A stretch of DNA of 64,000 bases, from contig CAZDYQ010000002.1 in assembly GCA_964509685.1 (NCBI GenBank), positions 25,493-89,492 of the forward strand, given 5' to 3'. The DNA comes from JAMLIN01 sp964509685. Its GTDB lineage: Bacteria; Pseudomonadota; Gammaproteobacteria; Burkholderiales; Burkholderiaceae_E. A model generated the notes under the pieces. It was not told the origin of the DNA. It saw only the letters and a program-made list of their open reading frames with translations, and ran no database searches. The stretch's first letter is position 1. Each line of letters starts with the position of its first letter. Shown in pieces: positions 25,454 through 32,144 of the stretch. The position numbers were made by a program, and so were the translations under genes.

Positions 25454-25480
25454 TAAAGCCGGGGCGACCCCGACCGTTAT
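25454..25480 (+). promoter_or_regulatory. Candidate sigma-28 promoter of fliC
   Basis: TAAAGCCG, 11-base spacer, ACCGTTAT. The -35 core TAAAG is perfect; the -10 matches five of eight positions. It leaves a leader of roughly 125 bases before the fliC ATG. Flagellin genes are standard FliA targets. The match is weaker than at flgA and flgM. Confidence 0.55.
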
Positions 25481-25613
25481 TCGCTGGCAACGGGATGGTC
25501 CCGTCGCCCCGCGGCTCGCAGAGAAGCCTCAAGGGCTCTCCGGATAGCCAGGGCACAGGGCCCCGGCGATGCGGCCCAAAGCCGCCAGGAAATCAAACTC
25601 AAGGAGTCCTCTA

Positions 25614-26447
25614 ATGGCCCAGATCATCAACACCAACCTGATGGCGCTGAATGCCCAGCGCAACCTCTCGGCGACCCAGAACGCGTTGGCGACTTCCGTG
25701 CAGCGCCTGTCCTCGGGCCTGCGCGTCAACAGCGCCAAGGACGACGCCGCCGGCCTGGCGATCGCCGAGCGGATGAACACCCAGATCCGCGGCATGAACG
25801 TGGCGATCCGCAATGCCAACGACGGCATCTCGCTCGCGCAGACCGCCGAGGCCTCCCTCGGCCAGATCGGCGAGATGGCCCAGCGCATGCGCGAGCTCGC
25901 GGTGCAGTCGGCCAACGCCACCAACACCGCCGAGGACCGCGCCAACCTCGACGCCGAGTACCAGCAGCTCGCCCAGGAGATCACCCGCACGATCGCCAGC
26001 ACGACGTTCAACGGGCTGGCGATCCTGGCGGGAGACGCGGGGACGCAGAACTTCCAGGTGGGCGCCGGCAGCGATGCATTGATCAACGCGATCAGCATCA
26101 CCACTACTGATCTTTCCGGCGCGGCCGAGGTCACGGCGGTCACCAGCGGCTCGATCGCCACCGCGGCGGGCGCAACGACCGCCATGGACGACATCGAGAC
26201 CCTGATCGACCTGCTCACCACCGAGCGGGCGACCTACGGCGCGGCCCAGAACCGCTTCGAGTCGGTCATCTCGAACCTGCAGTCCGCGGTCGAGAGCCAG
26301 ACGGCCGCCCGCAGCCGCATCATGGACGCCGACTTCGCGGCCGAGACCGCCGCGATGACGCGCGCCCAGGTCCTGCAGCAGGCCGGCGTCGCGATGCTCT
26401 CGCAGGCCAACGCCATGCCGAACACGGTGCTCAGCCTCCTGCGCTGA
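25614..26447 (+). CDS. fliC: Flagellin, first copy
   Basis: 277 residues, a short flagellin with very little variable surface region. Exported through FlhAB and assembled into the filament. It begins MAQIINTNLMALNAQRNLSA and has the conserved RLSSGLRVNSAKDDAAGLAI; the C-terminal coil ends ARSRIMDADFAAETAAMTRA and then LSQANAMPNTVLSLLR. It starts at the ATG behind AAGGAGTCC; an upstream in-frame ATG lacks the family N-terminus. Codons 29-256 are identical at the DNA level to the second flagellin gene. A strong terminator follows. Confidence 0.97.
   Translation: MAQIINTNLMALNAQRNLSATQNALATSVQRLSSGLRVNSAKDDAAGLAIAERMNTQIRGMNVAIRNANDGISLAQTAEASLGQIGEMAQRMRELAVQSANATNTAEDRANLDAEYQQLAQEITRTIASTTFNGLAILAGDAGTQNFQVGAGSDALINAISITTTDLSGAAEVTAVTSGSIATAAGATTAMDDIETLIDLLTTERATYGAAQNRFESVISNLQSAVESQTAARSRIMDADFAAETAAMTRAQVLQQAGVAMLSQANAMPNTVLSLLR
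25696..26383 (+). repeat. 688-base perfect direct repeat, copy 1 (within first flagellin)
   Basis: Read base by base, this stretch is identical to 26707-27394, offset 1011 bases, including all third codon positions. The first mismatches lie inside the coding sequences at both ends, so only the gene termini differ. This indicates recent duplication or gene conversion. Confidence 0.92.
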
Positions 26448-26471
26448 TCCCCGCGAGACGGCCATGGCCGA

Positions 26472-26510
26472 AGGGGGCCGACGGGGTGATACCCCGCCGG
26501 CCCCCTTTTC
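26472..26510 (+). terminator. Rho-independent terminator after the first flagellin gene
   Basis: A 17-pair stem with one A-C mismatch, beginning AAGGGGGCCG and closing with CGGCCCCCTT, loop GAT, then TTTT. It begins 24 bases after the fliC stop. It would separate the two flagellin genes. Confidence 0.85.
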
Positions 26511-26556
26511 CTGTTCCCGGACGAGGGAAATCTGGTCGGGACGACGCCGGCTTTTC

Positions 26557-26568
26557 CGCCGATCGGCG
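26557..26568. repeat. 12-base palindrome upstream of the second flagellin gene
   Basis: CGCCGATCGGCG is a perfect palindrome 56 bases before the second flagellin ATG. It contains GCCGAT, as in a sigma-28 -10, but nothing resembling a -35 lies 11 bases upstream. It could be an operator or chance. Confidence 0.3.
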
Positions 26569-26624
26569 TCACCCCCCCGATGGCATCGTGGCGCCATGCA
26601 TCGCCCGATGCCAAGGAGAACCCA

Positions 26625-27461
26625 ATGTCCCAGGTGATCAACACCAATCTGATGTCCCTCAACGCCCAGCGCAACCTGCACACCAACAGCAGCTCGCTGG
26701 CGACCGCCGTGCAGCGCCTGTCCTCGGGCCTGCGCGTCAACAGCGCCAAGGACGACGCCGCCGGCCTGGCGATCGCCGAGCGGATGAACACCCAGATCCG
26801 CGGCATGAACGTGGCGATCCGCAATGCCAACGACGGCATCTCGCTCGCGCAGACCGCCGAGGCCTCCCTCGGCCAGATCGGCGAGATGGCCCAGCGCATG
26901 CGCGAGCTCGCGGTGCAGTCGGCCAACGCCACCAACACCGCCGAGGACCGCGCCAACCTCGACGCCGAGTACCAGCAGCTCGCCCAGGAGATCACCCGCA
27001 CGATCGCCAGCACGACGTTCAACGGGCTGGCGATCCTGGCGGGAGACGCGGGGACGCAGAACTTCCAGGTGGGCGCCGGCAGCGATGCATTGATCAACGC
27101 GATCAGCATCACCACTACTGATCTTTCCGGCGCGGCCGAGGTCACGGCGGTCACCAGCGGCTCGATCGCCACCGCGGCGGGCGCAACGACCGCCATGGAC
27201 GACATCGAGACCCTGATCGACCTGCTCACCACCGAGCGGGCGACCTACGGCGCGGCCCAGAACCGCTTCGAGTCGGTCATCTCGAACCTGCAGTCCGCGG
27301 TCGAGAGCCAGACGGCCGCCCGCAGCCGCATCATGGACGCCGACTTCGCGGCCGAGACCGCCGCGATGACGCGCGCCCAGGTCCTGCAGCAGGCGGGCAC
27401 CGCCATGCTCGCCCAGGCCAACCAGATGCCGAACACCGTGCTGCAGCTGCTGCAACGCTGA
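26625..27461 (+). CDS. Flagellin, second copy
   Basis: 278 residues, a second filament subunit. It begins MSQVINTNLMSLNAQRNLHT, differing from the first copy over about 28 residues, then is identical from VQRLSSGLR through VLQQAG, and ends differently (LAQANQMPNTVLQLLQR). The start has an AAGGAG ribosome site. No convincing sigma-28 promoter was found in the 177 bases before it. No U-tract terminator follows, only a hairpin. Confidence 0.96.
   Translation: MSQVINTNLMSLNAQRNLHTNSSSLATAVQRLSSGLRVNSAKDDAAGLAIAERMNTQIRGMNVAIRNANDGISLAQTAEASLGQIGEMAQRMRELAVQSANATNTAEDRANLDAEYQQLAQEITRTIASTTFNGLAILAGDAGTQNFQVGAGSDALINAISITTTDLSGAAEVTAVTSGSIATAAGATTAMDDIETLIDLLTTERATYGAAQNRFESVISNLQSAVESQTAARSRIMDADFAAETAAMTRAQVLQQAGTAMLAQANQMPNTVLQLLQR
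26707..27394 (+). repeat. 688-base perfect direct repeat, copy 2 (within second flagellin)
   Basis: Second copy of the repeat found at 25696-26383. Recombination between copies would delete 1011 bases and leave a single hybrid flagellin gene in frame. Confidence 0.92.
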
Positions 27462-27515
27462 GCGCGGGGGCGGACGAGCCGCCGGCGCCGGCCCGGTTCG
27501 CCCGCGGCCCGCCGT

Positions 27516-27538
27516 GCCGCCGGCTTCGAGCCGGCGGC
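27516..27538 (+). repeat. Hairpin after the second flagellin gene
   Basis: Perfect 10-base arms GCCGCCGGCT and AGCCGGCGGC around TCG, 54 bases after the stop. No run of T follows, so it is not a canonical intrinsic terminator; it may protect the mRNA end or act with Rho. Confidence 0.5.
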
Positions 27539-27548
27539 CGTGGATCCC

Positions 27549-27575
27549 TCAACATCCGTACGTCGTTGCCGATAT
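27549..27575 (+). promoter_or_regulatory. Candidate sigma-28 promoter of fliD
   Basis: TCAACATC, 11-base spacer, GCCGATAT. The -10 matches seven of eight bases; the -35 is weak. It lies 83 bases before the fliD ATG. Confidence 0.6.
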
Positions 27576-27658
27576 TCCGTACAGGCAGCGGCGACGGATC
27601 GCCGTGCACGGCCGCCGGCGCGGCGGGCCGCGCCCCCGCAACTTTCGGAGTCTGACCG

Positions 27659-29065
27659 ATGGCAACCGGTTCCGTTGGCATGGGCGGGATGATCGACGTC
27701 AATGCGATCGTCTCGCAGCTGATGAACATCGAACGCGCCCCGCTCGCCCTCATCAACAACAAGCTCAAGGGCATCGACACGAAGCTCTCGGAAGTCGGCA
27801 AGCTCAAGGCGGCGATGGACAAGCTGCGAAGCGCGGCGGTCTCGATCGCGGGCGCGGGGAACTGGAGCGCCGCCAAGGCGAGCAGCGCGCAGCCGGACGT
27901 CGTCCAGGCGACCGCGTCCGCCGGCGCGCTTCCCGGCAGCTACTCGTTGCGGGTGGACGCGCTCGCCCAGCACCAGACCCTCGTGACCGCTCCCCTGCCG
28001 GGCGCCGACGCCCTGGTGGGCGGCGGCTCGCTCACGATCACCTTCGGCACGGGGGACGGCGGTGCCTTCGTCCCGGATCCGGAGCGCGCGCCGGTCCAGG
28101 TGGTGGTGCCCGCCGGCGCCACCCTGGCCCAGGTGCGGGACGCCATCAACAGCGCCGGTGCGGGGATCGGCGCGACCCTGGTCAACGACGAGGCCGGCAC
28201 CCGCCTGATGGTCCGCAGCGCCGAGAGCGGCGAGGCCCAGGCATTCCGGATCGACGCCGTGGACGACGGCAGCGGGGCCGGTGGGCTCGGGCTCGGCGCC
28301 CTCGCCTATGCGCCCGGCGATGCCGCCGGTGCGATCACGCGCATCCAGGCGGCGAGCAACGCCCAGGTGGAATTCAACGGCCTCGCCCTGAGCCTCGCCT
28401 CCAACAGCGCGAACGACCTCCTCGAGAACGTCAGCTTCACCTTCCACCAGGTGAGCGCCAATCCGGTCACGGTGGACATCACGACCGACACGGAGGCCGT
28501 GCGGGCCGGCATCGACGAGTTCGTCAACGCCTACAACGAGCTCAACAGCCTCGTGCGAAGCCAGACCGGCTACGATCCGGCCACGCGTGTCGCGGGACCG
28601 CTGCAGGGCAACCAGACCGTCACGATGATGCAGTCGAAGTTGCGCTCGATCGTCGGCTCCGGCGTGGCAGGACTCGATCTCGGGCGACTCTCGGACGTGG
28701 GCATCGAGATCCAGCGTGACGGGTCCCTGAAGGTGGCCGAGGACAAGCTGTCCGTCGCCCTTGCCGACCCGAAGCAGGTCCAGCAGCTCTTCGCCGCGAA
28801 CGACCAGGATGCCGGCGTGCTCGGCATCGGCCGGCAGGTTCGGGACCTGCTCGACGACATGCTGGGCATCGACGGCGCCATCAGCGGCGCGACCGATTCC
28901 CTGAAGGCCAGGCGTCGAATCATCGAGGATCGGGAGGAGCGCCTGCAGAGCCGCCTCACGCTGATCGAGGCACGCCTGATCCGGCAGTACAGCGCGCTCG
29001 ACGCGAGTCTCGCGCAACTGAACGGCTCGCTCGCCGCCGTCAGCAGGATTCCCACCGGCGAATAG
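27659..29065 (+). CDS. fliD: Filament cap protein FliD (HAP2)
   Basis: 468 residues, typical size. Caps the filament tip and promotes flagellin folding. The N-terminal FliD domain starts MATGSVGMGGMIDVNAIVSQ with LMNIERAPLALINNKLKGID. The C-terminal domain has DEFVNAYNELNSLVRSQTGY and ends with DREERLQSRLTLIEARLIRQ-like coil sequence (EDREERLQSRLTLIEARLIR). It is followed by fliS and fliT, its usual neighbours. Confidence 0.96.
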   Translation: MATGSVGMGGMIDVNAIVSQLMNIERAPLALINNKLKGIDTKLSEVGKLKAAMDKLRSAAVSIAGAGNWSAAKASSAQPDVVQATASAGALPGSYSLRVDALAQHQTLVTAPLPGADALVGGGSLTITFGTGDGGAFVPDPERAPVQVVVPAGATLAQVRDAINSAGAGIGATLVNDEAGTRLMVRSAESGEAQAFRIDAVDDGSGAGGLGLGALAYAPGDAAGAITRIQAASNAQVEFNGLALSLASNSANDLLENVSFTFHQVSANPVTVDITTDTEAVRAGIDEFVNAYNELNSLVRSQTGYDPATRVAGPLQGNQTVTMMQSKLRSIVGSGVAGLDLGRLSDVGIEIQRDGSLKVAEDKLSVALADPKQVQQLFAANDQDAGVLGIGRQVRDLLDDMLGIDGAISGATDSLKARRRIIEDREERLQSRLTLIEARLIRQYSALDASLAQLNGSLAAVSRIPTGE

Positions 29066-29114
29066 GACGCGATGCGCCCGTCGCGCAGGAAGCGACGATA
29101 GTCCGCCTTCGCGC

Positions 29115-29141
29115 TAAAGGCGCAAGGCCGCGGGCCGATAC
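29115..29141 (+). promoter_or_regulatory. Sigma-28 promoter of fliS
   Basis: TAAAGGCG, 11-base spacer, GCCGATAC. The -10 matches seven of eight and the -35 keeps TAAAG, with exact spacing, 35 bases before the fliS ATG. It gives fliST its own late promoter. Confidence 0.7.
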
Positions 29142-29176
29142 AGAAGGTATCGAGAGACAACCCCAGCAGGCGCACG

Positions 29177-29596
29177 ATGTTCGCTCCCTTCCGGAATCCC
29201 GCCCAGGCCTACCGCCAGCTCGGCACCGAGACCGCCGTGGCAGACGCCAATCCCCATCGCCTGATCGACATGCTCTTCGAAGGCGCCAGCGAGTTCATCG
29301 CCAAGGCGGACGATGCCATGGCCCGGGGCGACATCGCCGCCAAGGGCGAGGCGATCACCCGGGCGATCCGCATCGTGGACGAAGGGCTCAATGCCGCGCT
29401 GGACATGTCCGCCGGGGAGATCGCGGAGAACCTGCGGTCGCTCTACCTCTTCGTCTCCTTGCAGCTGCTCGAGGCAAGCCGGCACAACGATCGCGCGCGG
29501 CTCGACCTCGCCCGCAGGACGCTCGCGGAGATCCATGCGGGCTGGCGCGAGATCGCCCCGGGGCGCGCCGTTCGGCGTGACCTGGAAGTCGCCTGA
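29177..29596 (+). CDS. fliS: Flagellin export chaperone FliS
   Basis: 139 residues. Binds unassembled flagellin in the cytoplasm. Family landmarks are AYRQLGTETAVADANPHRLI followed by DMLFEGASEFI, and EIAENLRSLYLFVSLQLLEA near residue 80. It follows fliD by 111 bases and precedes fliT by 12. Confidence 0.95.
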   Translation: MFAPFRNPAQAYRQLGTETAVADANPHRLIDMLFEGASEFIAKADDAMARGDIAAKGEAITRAIRIVDEGLNAALDMSAGEIAENLRSLYLFVSLQLLEASRHNDRARLDLARRTLAEIHAGWREIAPGRAVRRDLEVA

Positions 29597-29608
29597 CGGG
29601 CGATCGGA

Positions 29609-29950
29609 ATGCCGATGATCGATTCGTATCGCCGGGTGGTCGAAAACGCCGAGACGATGCTCGAGCATGCGCGGGCCGGACGATGGGATGAAGTCGCCGT
29701 CACCGCCGGCGCGATCGGCCGCTTGACCAGGGCGCTCGACGGCGCCCGCCGCGACGGTCCTGCCCTGCCGGCCACGGAGGAAGCCGAACGCGTCCGCCTG
29801 CTCGCCAGGCTCGTCCGGATCGATGCCGAAGTCAGGCAGCTCCGGCAGCCCTGGGCACGCCGGCTCGACGCCCTGCTCGATGTCCGCCCGGCCGCCCGCG
29901 CCGGCAGTTCGGGTCACGCACCGGAAGAGGCGACATCCGGTCCATTCTGA
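29609..29950 (+). CDS. fliT: FliT-like flagellar chaperone
   Basis: 113 residues. In enterics FliT is the FliD export chaperone and also inhibits FlhDC. The sequence is poorly conserved; visible features are a helical N-terminal half with YRRVVENAETMLEHARAGRW, two further helices, and a polar C-terminal tail. The assignment rests mainly on position directly after fliS and on size. Whether it also acts on FlhDC cannot be judged. Confidence 0.75.
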   Translation: MPMIDSYRRVVENAETMLEHARAGRWDEVAVTAGAIGRLTRALDGARRDGPALPATEEAERVRLLARLVRIDAEVRQLRQPWARRLDALLDVRPAARAGSSGHAPEEATSGPF

Positions 29951-29954
29951 CGCG

Positions 29955-30731
29955 ATGCCTGCGCAGAACGATCACTTCGACTTCCTGCCGGAACCGCCCG
30001 GCCTGCTGGTGGAGGCTCGCGCACTGGTGGCACAGCCTCTCGCGCGGGCCCTGCTGCGCGAACTCAGCCGGCGCGCCGCGCCGGTCGCGGTTCGTCCTCG
30101 TCGCGATCCCGCCCTTCACCGGTTCGGGTGCATCGTCGAATGCGACGACGACGGCATCGCCATCGATCTCGTGGGCGGCCATGGGGGCGACGACGGCGCG
30201 CGCGGCACGGCCCGTGATCTCGCGGCGATGCCGGCGGCGGACGGCACCGAGGACGACTACGTCGGCGTCGCCTATCTCGACGGCGTCAAGATCCAGTTCG
30301 ATGCCCGCCTGCGCGGCGTCGCGCTCCCGCCAGGGCCGGCCCGGCTGCATGGCGCACCGCCCCTTGCGGTCTATCGCCTGCAACGCCGCGATGCCTACCG
30401 GGTGCCGACCCCGCCGGGACAGGGGCGCTGCGTGATCCGCGAGGCGCCGGGCACCGAGCGCTCGTTCGGCATCGTCGACCTGAGCGTGCGAGGACTCCTC
30501 CTCGCGTGGCAGGAGGAAGGCCGGCCGGCCGTCGGCAACGTCTGGGAGCATTCCCGGATCGAGTTCGCCGGCAGGCCCCCGCTGCCCTGCATGCTGGTCG
30601 CGTCGAGGATCGACGAGGCGGCCGACCCGATCCGCGTCGGCTGCGAGTTCGGCCCCATGCCTCCCGAGGTCGAGCGGGCCCTCCAGGTGCTCGTCAACGA
30701 CCTCCAGCTCGAACCGCGCCGGGGCCGGTGA
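29955..30731 (+). CDS. ycgR: Flagellar brake protein YcgR (c-di-GMP effector with PilZ domain)
   Basis: 258 residues. c-di-GMP binding makes YcgR interact with the motor and slow it. The N-terminal YcgR domain (about 1-135) has DDDGIAIDLVGG and DYVGVAYLDGVKIQFDARLR. The C-terminal PilZ domain (about 138-250) has both ligand motifs: RDAYR (residues 145-149) and DLSVRG (175-180), plus a closing VGCEFGPMPPEVERALQVLV. It starts four bases after the fliT stop. It is the natural receiver for the cyclase and phosphodiesterase genes near 57-60 kb. Confidence 0.92.
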   Translation: MPAQNDHFDFLPEPPGLLVEARALVAQPLARALLRELSRRAAPVAVRPRRDPALHRFGCIVECDDDGIAIDLVGGHGGDDGARGTARDLAAMPAADGTEDDYVGVAYLDGVKIQFDARLRGVALPPGPARLHGAPPLAVYRLQRRDAYRVPTPPGQGRCVIREAPGTERSFGIVDLSVRGLLLAWQEEGRPAVGNVWEHSRIEFAGRPPLPCMLVASRIDEAADPIRVGCEFGPMPPEVERALQVLVNDLQLEPRRGR

Positions 30732-30776
30732 CCATGCCGGCTTGACCCGGCGCCGGCCGAGACGGCAAGATCGTCC

Positions 30777-30788
30777 GGTTTCGAAACC
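30777..30788. repeat. 12-base palindrome before the unrecognised gene
   Basis: GGTTTCGAAACC is a perfect palindrome in the 107-base gap, 50 bases before the ATG of the gene at 30839. It has the size and symmetry of an operator half-pair. No family can be assigned. Confidence 0.35.
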
Positions 30789-30838
30789 CTTGCAGGATCG
30801 ATCGGCCGCCGCTGGACGGCGAGCCCTGGAGGCAGGAC

Positions 30839-31984
30839 ATGAAGCGCCCGGGCGATGCACTCGCGCAGGCAGGCGAGGATGGGACCCAGGCGGAGCTGGA
30901 AGAGCGCTTTGCCTTCTTCCACGACGCGGTGAGCGACTGGCTCGCCGACCCGGGAATCACGATCGTCTGCGGCCGCTGGTCCGAGGGCGCCATCTCCGAG
31001 TTGATGCCCGGCGGCACCGCCGCCCTGCTGCCGCCCGCCTACGAGGGCCGCTTCGCGGGCATCCGGGAGCTGCGGATCCGGCAGCAGCGCCACCACCTGC
31101 ACATCGACTTCGGGCGCATTCATGCGCTTTCCTACGTCGTCGCCCCGAGCGTCTGCCTGGGCTTCGATCCCTCGCTCGAGATCCGGCTGCTGGCCACCGA
31201 CGAGGCGGGCAATCCCACCGAGGACTGGATGGTCTCGCTGATGTACGCGAATCCCTACCTGCAGGACCGCAGGGTCGATCCCGAGGCCGCCGGACGATTC
31301 TTTCGCACGGCGAGGGCCCATCTCGCGCGCCGCCCGGATCTCGTCAGGCTGACGGTCACGCCCGAGGCCAGGCGCAATGTCCACGCCGGCGCGCTTTTCG
31401 AATGCCTCGCCGAGGCGAGCGGCCAGCGGTTCGACGACAGGGACTGGGAGTCGGCGCTCGCCGCCCTGGGCGCGCCGGCCGCGAAGGCGCGCCCCGCTGG
31501 CCCGGAACCGCGCATCGTGCCGCTGCTGCGGGAGGCCCTCGCGCTGCCCGAGGCGTCGCTCGTCATCTTCCGCGACCGCACCCTGGTCGAGTTCAAGACC
31601 GACCGGCTCGGTGGCCTCTACCGCTACGAGGAACAGGGCCATGTTTCGTGGCAGGTCGGGCGGTTCGAGGACCATCACTGCCACCTGGCGCTCGGCGAAG
31701 TCGCGTCGGTCCTGTTCTCCGCCGAGCCGGTGCCCTGCCAGGGAAACCGGCTGAACTACACGATCTGGTTCCTCGTGTCCGGGGCCTGCGGCAACCCATA
31801 CCGGCCGGACGGATACTTCTCGATCACGCTGAACAAGCCCTACCGGGCGGGCGTGCCCCGGCCGGAGGTGATCGATCCCGTCTTCGACCTCTACCGGCGC
31901 TACCGGCGGCAGCCCTGGGTGAGCGCGGACGAGCGGTTCCTCGAAGCGCTCGCCGAAGGGCCGCCGAGCCGGCGCTTCGCCTGA
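30839..31984 (+). CDS. Unrecognised protein with two internal repeats (HHxH...C...GNP)
   Basis: 381 residues; I do not recognise the family. There is no signal peptide or membrane segment, so it is probably cytoplasmic. Two halves resemble each other: residues 85-126 align without a gap to 279-320, with 12 identities. Shared features are HHLHIDFGRI versus HHCHLALGEV, a Pro-x-x-Cys-x-Gly (103-108 and 297-302) and GNP (124-126 and 318-320), followed by a Ser and a Pro-Tyr one residue out of step. The repeated His and Cys suggest a metal or cofactor site, but this is a guess. The ATG has a TGGAGGCAGG ribosome site. It sits between ycgR and the baeRF3 gene, in the same direction. Confidence 0.8.
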   Translation: MKRPGDALAQAGEDGTQAELEERFAFFHDAVSDWLADPGITIVCGRWSEGAISELMPGGTAALLPPAYEGRFAGIRELRIRQQRHHLHIDFGRIHALSYVVAPSVCLGFDPSLEIRLLATDEAGNPTEDWMVSLMYANPYLQDRRVDPEAAGRFFRTARAHLARRPDLVRLTVTPEARRNVHAGALFECLAEASGQRFDDRDWESALAALGAPAAKARPAGPEPRIVPLLREALALPEASLVIFRDRTLVEFKTDRLGGLYRYEEQGHVSWQVGRFEDHHCHLALGEVASVLFSAEPVPCQGNRLNYTIWFLVSGACGNPYRPDGYFSITLNKPYRAGVPRPEVIDPVFDLYRRYRRQPWVSADERFLEALAEGPPSRRFA

Positions 31985-32038
31985 GGCCGCAAGGCCGGCA
32001 CGTCCTGCGCGGGGGCGGGCCCGAATCCCGCACCATCC

Positions 32039-32052
32039 TTGACCTGAGCCAA
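32039..32052 (+). promoter_or_regulatory. Candidate FNR/ANR-type binding site upstream of the baeRF3 gene
   Basis: TTGACCTGAGCCAA matches the FNR family consensus TTGAT-N4-ATCAA in 8 of 10 positions. A CATCAT hexamer at 32074-32079 resembles a -10 and would place the site centred about 41 bases upstream of the start of transcription, the usual activating position. The regulator is not in the window. Confidence 0.45.
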
Positions 32053-32144
32053 TACGCCCCGGCGCATCCGGGGCATCATGGGCACAACGCATCCGGCGTC
32101 GAGCCGTCGATGCCGCCAGGTCAGATCCAATGGAGGCCCCCGAC

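Larger units (their letters stand above)
25287..25613. other. flhDC-fliC intergenic region (327 bases, no gene)
   Basis: Gene-free stretch between divergent flhD and fliC. It holds a sigma-28-type promoter for fliC (25454-25480), the 130-base fliC leader with an AAGGAG ribosome site, and overlapping dyads at 25388-25412 on the flhD side. I could not identify the flhDC promoter itself with confidence. No open frame in it looks coding. Confidence 0.7.

Noticed and set aside
26539..26565. Possible sigma-28 promoter for the second flagellin gene using GCCGATCG as -10
   Set aside because: The eight bases 11 upstream (GGACGACG) have no resemblance to TAAAGTTT.
25611..27455. Open frame of 614 codons on the minus strand across both flagellin genes
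   Set aside because: It contains the same block twice only because the flagellin repeat is read backwards. No recognisable domain or ribosome site.
27516..27538. Intrinsic terminator after the second flagellin gene
   Set aside because: Stem is strong but no run of T follows, so it was listed only as a hairpin.
32130..32144. ATG at 32130 as the start of the baeRF3 gene
   Set aside because: It would place the GGAGG ribosome site inside the coding sequence; the ATG at 32145 is better spaced.
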